Of a DNA stretch of 64,000 nucleotides, positions 40,592 through 53,400 are shown piece after piece. A program made the translations under genes and the position numbers. How positions within the stretch are numbered: position 1 is the stretch's first letter; each line of letters opens with the position of its first letter. This DNA is from Mytilus trossulus (taxonomy: Eukaryota; Mollusca; Bivalvia; Mytilida; Mytilidae), in NCBI RefSeq assembly GCF_036588685.1, contig NC_086375.1, forward strand, positions 43,989,270 through 44,053,269, in the 5' to 3' direction. A model generated the notes under the pieces. It was not told the DNA's origin. It ran no database searches and saw nothing but the letters and a program-made list of their open reading frames with translations.

Positions 40592-42873
40592 TAGTCAGAA
40601 AATATTTTACATAATCCTGGTACCTTTGATAACTATTTACATACTTTGGAATATTATGGTAATTGAAATAAAGCTATTTCAAGCTAAAACAAAACAAAAG
40701 ATGTAGATTGATGAACCCACGATGCATTTTTTAACATCCTATATGGGTGTTTCTCGTTGTTAACTCATGCAGTTGTTTACATGTCTGTCCTTTGTTTACG
40801 GTTAAACGTTTCGACATCGGCAGTTATATATATATTATTAGACACCAGAATTCCCCATTTTTCGACATTTGCCTATCATTTCTTTTTATATTCATAAGGT
40901 ATTTGAAGGCAAGATTGGAATTTTAACACTCATCAAAATTCAAGTGATAATTTCGTTTTTTAATTTTGTAGATCTGTTCTCAAGTTGAAGATGACACTAT
41001 CGAACTGAAAAATTATGATGATTTCCGATGTAAGTGTAAACCGTTGTCTCATATAAAAGTGGAACTAAAACGAGAAAGTGGCGACTTCCACCATTTCGTG
41101 GTGTTTGCCATCGCTGAAGTATCAGACGGGATAGACGCTGTCACCATTGGACACTACACACATCCGGCTGAAATTGGGATGGAGAGTTGGGAAATATCGC
41201 TAAATTTGTACAGCACACTTTCTTGATATAAAGGAAAATGACAAACATACACGTATACATGTTATTTTAGACTTTGAACAGGGTGTGTACTTAGTTAAAC
41301 ATGAGAACTGTCTAAGTACAACAAAATAAATTGAAGAAGCTTTTAATCGTCTTAGCGAGAGAATTGGGTAGAATGATATATTGACAGACAATTGTGAGCA
41401 TGCAATAAGCTGTATGTTAACCAGAAAGAATATCAGGGCTCAAGAGGTAAATACCGAAAATTCTAGCCAAGAAGAAGATAAAAATAAACTTAAAAATTAT
41501 GATGATTTCCGACTTCAGTGAAAACCGTTGTGTCATATAAAAGTGAAACGAAAAAGTGCCTGTCGTAATTATTATCATCATTTCGTGGTGTTGGCAATCT
41601 CTAAAGAAACTAACGGGATAGACGCTGTCACCATCGGACAATACACAATCTCGCCTGTAATCGCGTTGGCAACTTGTGAAGGCATCGGTAAATTTGTACA
41701 GCAGACGTTCTTTATGGCAGTAAAGGACAAAGATACAGAAACAAACGACAAAGATACACGTACACATGCTATTTTAGACTTTAAGAACGGTGTATTCTTC
41801 GTTAACCCGGAGAAACATCCAAATCAAACGTGCGAAATCGAGAAAGCTTTTAATCGTCTCAGCGAGAGAATTGGAGAGAGAAAGTATGATTTAATATCGA
41901 ACAATTGTGAACATGTTATTAACCAAATATTAACCGGAAAAAGTGTCAGCAATCAAATAGACTCTGAAACTGGCTGCAATACATGTTTTGAAGATTCTGG
42001 CAGTCATCAAACAGACTCTAAAGCTGGCTCCTATACATGTTTTAATGATTTGTTCAACAGTTTTAAAATAGACTATAAACAGGTAGGGCTTAAAACAGCT
42101 TTGTTAGTAGCTGCCCTCGGTGCCAATGCTGTTTCGTTGGTGCGTAGAGCTTATGTAAGTAATTATTGGTGCTATTGTTAGCCTTACCGTCGAAAGTAGC
42201 ATTATCAAATGTGGGGACAAAAGGGGAAGTAATTTACGCAACGAAGCGAGCATCAGAATAGACTTAGCTGCTCATTTGCCCGATATCAATGATGCTTTTA
42301 AAAACACAAGTATTGCTATCCTTGACGACATGAAGAATCACACTGATACGAATTTTGTTTGTAAGATTGCAGAGAAACTTATTTATGAAGCAGCATTGAC
42401 GACGTGTTTGGTAACTATTGCTACGCTACAGGAATAGAAACTATATTATTCTTGTCTTTTGTATTTAACAATCTAATTCCAAGGAGACGGAAGAAAACAT
42501 TGGACGATGAACAGCTATGTCGGATGTTGTTCAACTTTTTGCAGGATATGGCTCTATAGGAATTGCTGCAGTTTGTGGATATTTCGCATTTTTAGACTTT
42601 AATCGTCCTGCGTTATCTTTCTTTGGAATTGTATTTGGCTGTTGTATTGTTTTTCGATATATATTGACTTGTATTGCAGGGATGATTTTTAACGTCTGCT
42701 GTTGTGATGGCTGCTGGAACTGTTATAAATCAAGCTGTTGTAAATGTTACAAAGCCAGTTGTCAGTATGAATGCTATAAATGTTATTTCAGCACCATTTG
42801 TTTTATTTTTCTATCTTCAGTAATTTTTCTAGTTGGTGCATGTTTAGTTGTTATTGTTTTCTGGGATGAATAG

Positions 42874-44584
42874 TAAAGCTGAACAACGGGTTTAGGTCGC
42901 TATGTGAGGGCTGAAGAAAGGAAGAGCGATAGGGGTTTAACGTTTTAGAACATAAGCATTGTATTTAAAAAAAGAACGATTATTTTGAAATAGAACTTAT
43001 CAGAATTATTTGAATACAATACATTTACTGTAAATAATTTTAGGCTTTTGCGTTAGCTCAAACTCGTCTGACATATTAATCCCTTTTCAATTGATAAAAA
43101 GATATCTGCAAGTATAGGACCCGGAAACATTAGACACATAGAAGTAAAATTAATATCTTATAAAAGATCTCCTGTAGTTGCTGATCGCAATACTGGGCTT
43201 ATGACTTGGAGTGTGTTTGGTTGAAACCACCTTAATGTTATGTGTTTTATGTTTTTATCCCAGGCATAGATAACCTTAGCCGTATTTGGCACAACTTTTT
43301 GGACTTTTGGATCCTCAATGCTCTTCAACTTTTTACTTGTTTGGCTTTATAAATATTTTGATATGAGCGTCACTGCTGAGTCTTATGTAGACGAAACGCG
43401 CGTCTGGCGTACTAAATTATAATCCTGGTACCTTTGATAACTGTTATGTCTAAAATAATGAAATCCTTGTGATAAGTAATATGCAACATATTGATTGGTT
43501 TTGCAGGAAATTAAACAATGTGTATAGCTTGTGGTGCTCACTTTCGCCGTAATTTCCATGTTTTCTGTAGTTTATGGTCAGGTCTTTATGTTGGTATTTT
43601 TAAGTATACTGATATAACTATATGAAGCTAACATCAATAGCAAATATTTTTTAGCTTGAAAACGTGTTTCTTTGAAAAAAATCATCTGAAAAATTAGAGT
43701 AAAGACTGTTTGAAATTTCCTGATGTCTTGTCAAAGGGGGATACATATGACATGATCAAACAAACTTGTTTATCTGGTTGTCTTTTTTTGTTAAATTGAA
43801 ATGTGAGCATTTCAAATATTTAATGAATTTCATAATACTCATTAACTTCTTGTATGAAAAACTATTAAACAAATGTTAGTAGAATTTCTAAATTGTATAT
43901 ATTGCTGTGTATATCATTCCTTGCTTTTAAGTGTGTGTAATCTAGATAAAAATGTTCTCTGAAAGTGTTTTTGTTCAATGAGTGCCGAAAAAAGTAAAAT
44001 AACAAAAAATACTGAATTCTAAGGAAAATTCAAAACGAAAAGTCAATATTAAAACTGCTTGGAAAATATCTATCATATTCCTGACTTAGTACATATATTT
44101 CCTTCTGTAGAAAACAATGAATTAAACCTCTTTTTATAGCTAGATAAATCTCTCACTTAGTATTGTATGATAGTGACATATAATTGTATCATATGGACAA
44201 CAAAAGATGGACAAAAGATACCAGAGGAACATTCATTGCGTGAGCAAAACAAACAGACGTTATAGATATTTAAAAAAAAGAGTAAAATTGGAGTACAGCA
44301 GTTAACACCATGCTTTAATCTAAATCTCTATAAAACAAATAAAATTGAAACACAATTGCATATAGACAATCAATGGGCAAAATTCATAGGCAAAATGTAA
44401 GACAGGAGTATAAACAAATTACCTAAAAAGGATTTAACAGGTCAAAATTAAAAATATACAAATACAATAAACATGACCATGACTATAACACCTAAGTAAG
44501 CTGATAAACAACGGCAGTACCTATAATCTATACTCCAAGATCATTTCATACGATTTCAAAAGTCCATTCAGTTACAATTCTAAA
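42874..44584 (+). other. 3' flank of LRAT-like gene 2, duplicate of the gene 1 flank
   Basis: Collinear with 34081-35959, differing by the 192-bp insertion at 43252-43443 and by absence of the 306-bp element. A dispersed repeat (43985-44260) is shared by both copies. No gene. Confidence 0.75.
43252..43443 (+). mobile_element. 192-bp dispersed element flanked by TTATG
   Basis: The gene 1 flank (around 34447-34470) reads GTGTTTTATGTCTAAACAAT without interruption. Here 192 bp separate TTTTATG from GTTATGTCTAAA, with TTATG on both sides (43247-43251, 43444-43448). The insert begins TTTTTATCCCAGGCATAGAT and ends ATCCTGGTACCTTTGATAAC. Inverted relatives lie at 45436-45525 and 51808-51990, and a right-end fragment at 40611-40637. 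Confidence 0.75.
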
Positions 44585-46640
44585 TTACATATTTTCCATC
44601 GAGTACGAATATGTTTATTTTAAAAACATAAATTGAAAAAAAAAATCGAACCAAGAATGTTTTCACATTCCACAATAACTGGCCCCTATCAATACTAAAG
44701 TTTCTACAGTAAGTAATATGCGAATAATATTTAATTTTTGATTATTTAAAGGATTGTCTGGTTCTTTTTTAATTCTAATTAGCATTTAAATCGTTGAAAG
44801 AAACAAATTTTGTATGAAGCATGGAAGCTCTTTACACAGAGAATGCGTGTCCTTTGACAAATACATAAAGGTACATTAAAGGAACATTCAATTCTTATTT
44901 TACACGTCCTTGCTATTACCTTGGCGTTAGATTTTAGTTATTTGTATGCTGCCGAGGCGTTGTTGAAATCTTGTCATGAAGAAATAATGCATTTTATTGA
45001 AAAATTACGTAATATTTAAATGCATTGAATTTGTGATGGTTGTCTGGCAGTCAAGTTATGATTCTGATGAAGCATCCTTGTGATCTTATTTTTCGGTTTT
45101 CAAAATATGTTAATATACTTACAAAGTAGGTTTCCTAAAAAAAAAGATTTATTTGTGTACTAAATTATTGCCTAACACAACTTCGATTATTTTTTTAAGA
45201 AATTATGAAAGTAAATGATTTTCAAAAAGGTAGTTTGCTCATTGTTTAAGGCCTTACAGTAACTGATCCTTATCTGCAACTACCCCTATAGTTTAAACTA
45301 AAAGCAGTTTAGTTCAGTCTTAATTATTTTATTACTGTGGATTAATTTATTTTCTTGGATACAAATGTTCGATGATTGAGGAAAAATTGTAATAGCATGG
45401 CAATTTGATTTCGTGGCCAAGTTAAGCATAATAGTTATCAAAGGTACCAGGATTATTATTTAGTACGCCAGACGCGCGTTTCGTCTACATAAAGACTCAT
45501 CAGTGACGCTCATATCAAAATCCATAGATTGCATAAGCCAATAGAAAATGTGTGCTGTAATGGACATTCAAATTCAAGGTTGTCCATAGCCATGAATTCC
45601 ACGAAAATGGGTATCCTAGGAATAATATTGAATCCAAACAATGTGTATTTAACATTTCTTATGTTTATAGATATAAGAGATGTGGTATGAGTGTCAATGA
45701 TACAACTCTCTTTTCAAGTCACAATATATAAGAGTAAACTATTATAGTTCAAAGTACGGTCTTCATTGCTACATCGTACTTCAATATGTTAAAAACCAAA
45801 TACATAACTATAATTTCATCCAAACAATGTGATAAACGGTTCAGGAATATTTAAAGGGAACAGTAGATTTTGTAACGTATTTGTAGTACTGTGTAACAGA
45901 AGATTTAACACACAAAAAGTCTATTCATTTCATCATTGAAATGTGAGATAATTTTACAATAACCAAATGGTTTCTGAACTATTATATATGTAAACCATGA
46001 TTTGTTATATGTTCATGGTAAAAGTCATAAGCCAGAATAAAATGTGTAAAATAAAATAAATTGGGAGCATTTTAACTACAAATATTCCTTTATCTAAATA
46101 AATAGCAGAAAATCATTTCCGACATACCATATGATTACTAGAAATCGAATAAGATATAACACGTTTCGTTGTGTTAGAACTTTTGGAAGATATTTATGCA
46201 TCTACATGTACTCATGGAGGGGTTCATAAAGGCAACAGTAGTATAACGCTGTCCGAAAGTCATAAATGGATTGAGAGAAAACAAATCCTTAACATGTATG
46301 CTTAATATTTGTTATAGGCTTTGGTTTTGTGTCAGCTTTTAAATTATATACTATATACATTTGTAGCTATAAAATATAAAACAGATACCGATTTCATGTT
46401 TTAAATGTGTTTTTCTTTCGTTTTGTTGTTTTTCAACACATATAGTACAAGTAGTTAAACTTTCTAATCTGGAATTAAAAACTGAAAATAAAAAAAAGAA
46501 ATGGATTTTTTTGTATTCAGTTGTTCTTTCCAAATTAATACCTGGACATCTTATACATATCAAGTAATGAAACCGTCAACATGATCACTTAAAAACAATT
46601 TAAGTAAGGTGCGCGTTCATCTAACAAGGTTGTTGATGTT
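44585..46640 (+). repeat. Array block A: third copy
   Basis: Collinear with 35960-37745, carrying the shared repeat insertion (45672-45785) and its own inverted dispersed element (45436-45525). It runs into a copy of the gene 2 upstream region and then ends at 46745. Confidence 0.75.
45436..45525 (-). mobile_element. Inverted fragment of the CCTGGTACCTTTGATAAC dispersed element
   Basis: AGTTATCAAAGGTACCAGGA, CGCCAGACGCGCGTTTCGTC and ACTCATCAGTGACGCTCATA mirror the right half of the element at 43252-43443. Confidence 0.7.
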
Positions 46641-46745
46641 GAGGTGGAATGCTACACGACCCGCCTACGTCCACTCTGTGTGTTTGTTTTATGAATTACT
46701 ATTTATATCCATCTGACGAGTTAAGCCTTTTTCAACTGATTTTTA
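46604..46745 (+). pseudogene. Relic upstream region of a lost array member
   Basis: It matches 37711-37852 upstream of gene 2 (AAGGTGCGCGTTCATCT, ACCCGCCTACGTCCACTCTG, GAATTACTATTTATATCCAT, CTTTTTCAACTG). Where gene 2 continues into its leader and exon 1, this copy breaks off into a dispersed repeat at about 46746. A further first exon has therefore been lost or replaced. Confidence 0.7.
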
Positions 46746-46930
46746 TAGTTTGTTCTTATGTTGAACTGAGTCTGTTACACCACTGTCCCATGTTAGGGGA
46801 GGATTGATGCCTTCAACTGAACTTAATAACTTCGTCACATTCTGCATGTGCATGCCTGTCTCAAGTCAGGAGTCTGTAATTCAGTAGTTGTCGTTTGTTG
46901 CTGTGTAACATAATTGTTGTTCGTTCATTT
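46746..46930 (-). repeat. Dispersed mussel-type repeat (inverted)
   Basis: GTTACACCACTGTCCCATGT, TCTCAAGTCAGGAGTCTGTA and GTAGTTGTCGTTTGTTGCTG are the inverse of a family of which a plus-strand piece occurs at 48140-48240 (ACCTGGGACAGTAGTGTAAC and onward). Confidence 0.55.
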
Positions 46931-46965
46931 TTTTATGTCTCATTTATGGTCATTATGTTTTCTGG

Positions 46966-47270
46966 TCTGTGCGTCCATCTGTTCGTTCATTCGTCTGTTC
47001 TTCCATTCGATCGTCTGTTCTTCCGTTCATTATTCCGTCAGGCTGTCCCGCTTCAGGTTAAATTTTTTGTTTTGGTTGAGGTAATTTTTGATGAAGTTGA
47101 AGTCCGATCTACTTGAAACTAAGTACACATGTTCCCTACGACATGCTCTTTCTAATTGTAATGCCAAATTAGAGATTTTTCCACATTTTCACGGTCCATT
47201 GAACATAGAAAATAATAGTGCGGATGGGGTACCCGTGTACTTTGGACACATTCTTGTTATTAATTAATTA
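46966..47270 (+). repeat. Probable dispersed repeat with a pyrimidine-rich start
   Basis: Repeated CGTCTGTTCTTCCATTCG-like strings are followed by AACTTAGTACACATGTTCCC-like sequence (here GAAACTAAGTACACATGTTC) and GTACCCGTGTACTTTGGACA. I recall such sequence as a common mussel repeat. Only one copy lies in this window, so support is limited. Confidence 0.4.
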
Positions 47271-47744
47271 GGCCGTTAGTTTTTAGATTGAATTGTTTAT
47301 ACTTTTCATGTTATGGCATTTTTAAGCCGACAATAGGGTAATTGGTTTTCTCATTGTTGAAGGCCGTACGGTTGCATATAATTGCTTACATCCTCTACAC
47401 TGAACGTCGTCTTATTTCCATTAAAAAATCATAAAAGATATAGACGTGAATACAAGAGCATGTAAAAAGAAACAACACAAAGAACAAACGAAGCAACGCA
47501 TAAAAAAGAAACATAGAAACAAACCCAACAATCAAGATTTATAAAAAGAGATTCTACCATATTATCCAAAGTTCATTATAAGCTATGGTAGTTATGGACT
47601 TCTGAAATTATTCATATAAACAATTTTTATACTAGTATCATACAATGTAAACATATTTTTATTTGGTCGGGTTGTTGTCTCTTTGACACATTCCCCATTT
47701 CCATTTTCAATTTTATTGTTAAAAGAATCTATGAATCTTGATGA

Positions 47745-48240
47745 AAAGTAAAATCTCAAATATACTGAACTCCGAGGAAAATTCAAAAAGGAAAGTCTCT
47801 AATCAAATGGCAAAATCAAAAGCTCATACACATCAAACAGATGGATAACAACTGCCATATTCCTGACTTGGTACAGGCATTTTCTCATGTAGAAAATGGT
47901 GGATTGAACCTAGTTTTATAGGTAGATAAACCTCTAAATTGTATGACAGTCGCATACAACTCATTATATTGACAAAGATGCGTGAACAAAACAAAAAGAC
48001 ACACTGTCAAAATTAGGGAACAGCAGTCAATACTAGTATTGTAATGTCTTCGTAATCACTATGAAAAAAAAACAATGTAACAAAGCATTAGTCATTAAGA
48101 ACATTTGCGTCAACATAGTTACATCGATACTTTTGGTACCTTCCCTAACCTGGGACAGTAGTGTAACAATACAACATAATCACAAACTATAAAAAGCAGT
48201 TAAAAAGGTTTAACTCATCAGATTGGTACATAGAAAACAA
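47745..48240 (+). repeat. Two adjoining dispersed repeat fragments
   Basis: 47745-48060 has ATACTGAACTCCGAGGAAAA, TGACTTGGTACAGGCATTTT and GATAAACCTCTAAATTGTAT. It is related to 35020-35340, 43985-44260, 55825-55985 and, inverted, 51330-51640. 48120-48240 is a piece of the ACCTGGGACAGTAGTGTAAC family. Confidence 0.6.
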
Positions 48241-49290
48241 CAAAAACACATATATTCGATATGTAAATAAAAAGATCACAGAATCAATAGTGAACCAGGT
48301 TCAGATTTTTGCGATTGTGCTTATGTTTCGATAATTTGTTTTAGAGGAAAAGTATCGAAACATGTCAGGGCTCGCCGTCGCGAAAAAACGTATCTAGTTC
48401 GGTGATACTTTACACGAATTGTTTTGACGAGGTTGTGTCGGCCTACATAGATTTATGTACTGTGGTCGTGAACTTAGAGAAAATGTTAAGTTACGTTGAA
48501 TTACATCTTGCTAGTCATCACCGGAAGTTATTTGAATCGTCTGTCGAGTGCGAATGTCCTGTTTTATTCTTACATAACTAAGTGAAATGTAACTTTGTTG
48601 TTTTGTATATTCATCGATAATGATTTACAAGAAAGTGCACATATCTGCATGCAGTAAATTATTTCGTGATTTGTTTTTATAATCAATGATTTGAAATCCA
48701 AGAATAATGTCTTTTTATTAGCAATCTGACTTTTTTTTTTGTGTGTGTGTAAAAACAATTTAAAATATGCCTGACTTTAAAATTAAAGACTTTTTATCAA
48801 ACTGGTAGAAATACTGCATATTGTACTTAGAATAGTTGTGACATAACTAGTAATACAATACAAAATAGCTCCTTTTTTGGAGTATTACATTTTGAATTCA
48901 TAAGATATAACTATTAATTGATGCATTTTCTTATGTTTTAACGGAGGGTTTCGTTATTTTTTCCATCATAATCTATTACAGTTTTTATCTTTGATAAATC
49001 TGGCTGCAACCCATGTTCCTGAAAAAGTGTGTCTATATATATATATATATAAGTAAATATTTTAGTTACTGAACAATTTGGATCGTAGATGTCGGTCAAG
49101 ATTTTCTTGGAGCTTTGAGATATAGAAATTCACTGAATCGTTTAGTTTTGACAACATCTAGAAAATGTGCTGACATTGGAGCCTATACTCTTTTGAAAAT
49201 TAGCGTTGAAATAGATCCATTGAAGAACTATAATTTGATAGAGTGATACAGGAGAAAACACAGCTCATCAAAATAAAAATTGGTTAGTAT
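48241..49290. other. Non-coding stretch
   Basis: AT-rich with a short (TA)n at about 49034-49052. No gene, RNA or clear repeat boundary is seen. Confidence 0.4.
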
Positions 49291-49446
49291 AGGATTAAAC
49301 ACATTTTTTCTAGAGGTTATTGATGTGTAAACCGGGTCTATAACTCACAAACTTGACATAAAAGTCCTTCGGACTTTTATTCAGTTTGTGAGTTAATCGC
49401 CCCGGTTTACACATCAATAACCTCTAGAAAAAATGTGTTTAATCCT
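49291..49446. mobile_element. 156-bp foldback element
   Basis: AGGATTAAACACATTTTTTC plus TAGAGGTTATTGATGTGTAA on the left is mirrored by TTACACATCAATAACCTCTA and GAAAAAATGTGTTTAATCCT on the right, with a small bubble. The centre is AAAGTCC TTC GGACTTT. The near-complete pairing points to a MITE. Confidence 0.8.
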
Positions 49447-50443
49447 TATAATTCTTCAGCCAAACATACACGATTACTAATTTACATTTTTACTTTAATG
49501 GCTACTATATGTACCATCAGAAACAAAATGGCATGTCGTAACTAAGGAGTACGCCGCCATCTTGACCTTCTAAAGAAACTTAAATGTGCGATAAACGCAA
49601 CAGAATCTAAAATGAAATAGCACCTACCTCAAAAACTTCATTTTAATTAGATACTACCCGAATATGAAGCGTACAAGTAACGAACTAATCTTCCGTCTGA
49701 AAGTTTTCAATCGTATGACGTCGTGTTTTGCCATGACGTAAATTCGCCAAATCATACGTGAAATTTCCCGGAATTTTATTTAAATTTTATTTTTATACAT
49801 TTTCGAAGCTTTATTGCATTTTTTTTTTGGGGGGGGGGGGGGTATATATGCATTAGAATAGAAACAACTGTTATGCAATTGTTTTATAATCTCAACTTGC
49901 TGAAAATCCCAATATCCCTGCAAGAATGTGTATCGAGCATGAATAGATTACGAAAGTAGTTTCGGAAATATGGTTTATCGAAGTGTAAACCAAGAGAAAA
50001 ATTCTAATTGACCAATCCAATTCAAGTATTTATAGATATGCATATGATATAAGAATTATTCCAATATAATTAAACTTTGTGATTGTCTCATTTTTGAGTT
50101 TTTTGAGGTTTTTTTTAGAGAAGACAGAAGATTTATAATGGGCATATATGACATTTATATCCCACCACGCATCAAATACTACGGACAAAACCGACTGCAG
50201 ATTAACGAAATTGTCACTATTAGATATGTTTTCTGCCTAAAAATGCACACCTTCATATAATATGTAATACTTGAATACTTGAATATTCTTATACAGTCCT
50301 TCAATATCGTATTTGGACAATCCATCATAAATAATATTACATAGTTATATATCTGATCATTTCATATCCTTGTGGTAAATACGTGCACTTGAACCATAAC
50401 ATTAATTCAATAGTATTTGTGTTTCAACAACTAAAAGTTTGTG
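49447..50443. other. Upstream region of LRAT-like gene 3
   Basis: It contains a run of 14 G (49829-49842). The last ~70 bp (TGAACCATAACATTAAT, AGTATTTGTGTTT) resemble 27915-27962 upstream of gene 1. No TATA box or other promoter element could be placed securely. Confidence 0.4.
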
Positions 50444-50476
50444 ATGGCGGATAATAGGTTGTCTGATACAACACCC
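50444..50476 (+). CDS. LRAT-like gene 3, exon 1
   Basis: Eleven codons (MADNRLSDTTP) then gtaagt, phase 0. It is the positional and sequence counterpart of exons 1 in genes 1 and 2 (MAES, MADS). Confidence 0.7.
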
Positions 50477-53400
50477 GTAAGTTTATATGATTTAATTTTT
50501 TACTAACATTTTAGAAAACGATATTTTTATTCAGTACAAAGCGAGAATGTCCTATGCATCCAATTGTTACCTTGGTTTACTGTTTTGACAATGGCCTCTA
50601 CGATTCACACATATATTATACATATAAACATACATGTATATACACCTTGTAATGACATGACATGAAAATTTTCATTTAACCTTTGATATATTTAGAAATA
50701 AAAAGATGTTGTGTGATTGCCATATAGACAACAATTCATACGATAGGGATGACTGTCCGTCCGTCAACAATGATCAACACACACAGAACAGTTATCTCTG
50801 AATGTTAGCGGGCTGATATAATGGGAAACAATTAGAGAAAATAATCGGACTGATTTATTCTATCATTATAAATACAAACAAATAAGGCAAACAGAAATCA
50901 ACGACAAAATCGAAATGACATGTTCCTTGGTTTGGACAGACGCTTAAGGAATGTAGCGGGGGTTAACATGTTTGTAAGGACCGTATCCTCCCCTAACCTT
51001 ACTTTTAATTTACAATTGTATGGTATTATGCGTATTGAACGTCATGAATACCTAACACGAATAAGTAATAAAAAACAAACGCGCGATTCTACATCAGAGT
51101 TTATGTTAATCTGACCATGTGTATGTCATCAAGGAAAGGATTCGGTCCCAATACAATCTTTCGACCCATTATGGTTGAATTTTGCATAGATAAATAAAAT
51201 CGTATAATAGAAAAGCAAAACGAAGTTGCTTAATTTAATGCATGCCTTTTAGTGCTTCTTTGTTACATTTGTTTGTTTTATAATGATTAAGATGACAACA
51301 CTATATTGACTGCTGCATGTATCCCTATTTTTTACATTTTTACATCGGATACTACTGTGTCTGTTAATATTGTTCACGCATCGTTGTCAATATAATGGAA
51401 TTTGATCCGACTGTCATACTTATAACACAATGTTGACTGCTGTAAGTGAGAGGTTTAGTTAGTTATAAAACCATGTTCAATCCACCATTTTCTACATAAG
51501 AAAATGCCTGTACCAAGTCAGGAAAATGACAGTTGGTATTCATTCGTTTGATGTGTTTGAGCGTTTGATTTTGCCATTTAATTAGGGATTTTCCTTTTTG
51601 AATTTTCCTCAGAGTTCAGTATTTTTGAGACTCGTTTTACTTTATGCTACAATTACTAGAATGAAATGCTGTTGTGTTGTATATTTTCATGATTTTTTTT
51701 TACTATTATAACTACGAAACTGTCTACAAATATACTTGAAAAAATATGCCCATGTCATCGCAGTTTATTTAAGTTTACGTTTTTAACTGAATCTGTATAG
51801 TACATGATAGTTATCAAATATACCAGGATTATAATTAACTACGCCAGACGCGCGTTTGACATAAGACTCATCAGTGACGCTCATAACAAAATATTTATAA
51901 AGCCAAACAAGTACAAAGTTGAAGAGCATTGAGGATCCAAAATTCCAAAAAGTTGTGCCAAATACGGCTAAGGTAATCTATGCCTGGAATAAGAAAATCC
52001 TTAGTTTTTCGAAAAATTCAAAGTTTTGTAACAGGAAATTTATTAAAATGACCACATATTCATGTCATGAGTTCTATTATAAGACAGCAGCAATCACTCT
52101 CCTCGACATTTCCGTTGATATTGAAAATATCATTTAAGACAATTTTTTTGAAAATAGAACACTCGCCAAAATGTAGTGTAAAATACGTCTTGTTTATTAT
52201 TGTAGATTGTTAATCACGATGATAACACAACAACGGAAAGTAAAGAAAATATTTGTCAGGGGAAAATTCCAAATCAACTAAGTAGCTACAAGGAGTTTCG
52301 AACGAGGGTCAAATTGTTGTCTCATATTAAACTTAAACGAACAGGTGGCTACTTCCACCATCTTGTTGTGTTGGCAATCTCTCCGGTATCTGATGGGGTA
52401 GATGCGGTCACCATTGGGCATTACACAACATCTGCTGAAATAGGGACGGAGAGTAGTCATGGTATTGGAAAATTTATACAGCAGACGATCTTCATTGGAG
52501 AAAACGATACAAACGATATTTTTGATTTTAAACAGGGTGTGTATTTAGTTGAAAAGGAGAACTATCCAAAGACAAAAGATGAAATTGAGGAAGCTTTTAA
52601 TCGTCTCAGCGAAAGAATTGGTGAGAGAATGTATGAGATATCATCAAATAATTGTGAGCATGCAATCAACTTTATTTTGACCGGAAAGAGCGTCAGTCAT
52701 CAAGCAGACACCAAAACTTGCTCCCGGATTTGCTTTATTGATTTGATCAATATTTTGATAATAGATTGTAAAGAAGTAGGACTCAAAACAGCTTTGTTAG
52801 TAGCTGCCCTCGGTGCCATTGCTGGTGCATTGGTGCGAAGAGCTTACGTAAAAATAATTGTTGCAGCTATTGTCAGCCTTACCGTTGAAAGTAGTATCAT
52901 TAAATGTGGTGACACAAGGGGAAGTAATTTACGCAAAGAAGCCGATATCAGAATAGATTTGGCTGCGCATGTGCCCGATATAAAACGTGTTCTTAGCAAA
53001 TCCAGTATTGCTATCCTTGACAACATGAAGAATCACACTGATACTACTTTTGTTTGTAACATTGCAGAGAAACTTATCTATGAAGCAGCGTTGAAGGCGA
53101 GTTTGGCGACTGTTACTGTCGCTATAGGAATTGAATCAATATTATTTTTGTCTTTTGTGTTTTACAATTTAATTCCAAGGCGACGAAAGAAAACATTAGA
53201 TGACCAGCATCTTTGTCGGCTCCTGTTCATGCATCTGTTTTCAGGATATGGTTCGATCGGACTTGCTGTAGTTTGCGGATATTTCGCTTTTTTAGACTTA
53301 AATCGTCCTGCTTTGTCTTTCTTTGGAATTGTATTTGGCTGTTGTATCGTTTTTCGATATATATTGACTTGTACTTCCGGTTTGGTATTTAACGTCTGCT

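Larger units (their letters stand above)
37941..40971 (+). other. Intron 1 of LRAT-like gene 2
   Basis: The first ~110 bp and the last ~700 bp match gene 1. Between them is about 1.8 kb of DNA absent from gene 1, including two near-perfect palindromes, an inverted-repeat element and an expanded tandem repeat. A hAT-like MITE is at 40442-40591. Confidence 0.7.
37905..42873 (+). pseudogene. LRAT-like gene 2: two-domain paralogue, disrupted
   Basis: Exon 1 (37905-37940, MADSKTTTFYNA, donor gtaagt) and exon 2 (from 40972, acceptor taattttgtag) keep the gene 1 layout with two LRAT-like domains and the membrane module. Breaks relative to genes 1 and 3: a frameshift near 41186 in domain 1; an in-frame TAA near 41327; a TGA at 41519 in the linker; a frameshift near 42160 (TATGTAAGTAATT against TATGTAAGGGTAATT); a further one-base loss near 42420; and a 4-base loss near 42526. 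Domain 2 (HHFVVLAI, NNCEHVINQIL) and the last 118 codons with the Cys run are each open. Short proteins from the open pieces are possible but unlikely. Confidence 0.85.

Noticed and set aside
52278..52460. Minus-strand frames overlapping the LRAT-like exons (also 31831-32136 and 41417-41767)
   Set aside because: They are antisense shadows of the conserved LRAT-like coding sequence; they recur only because the sense exons are paralogous.
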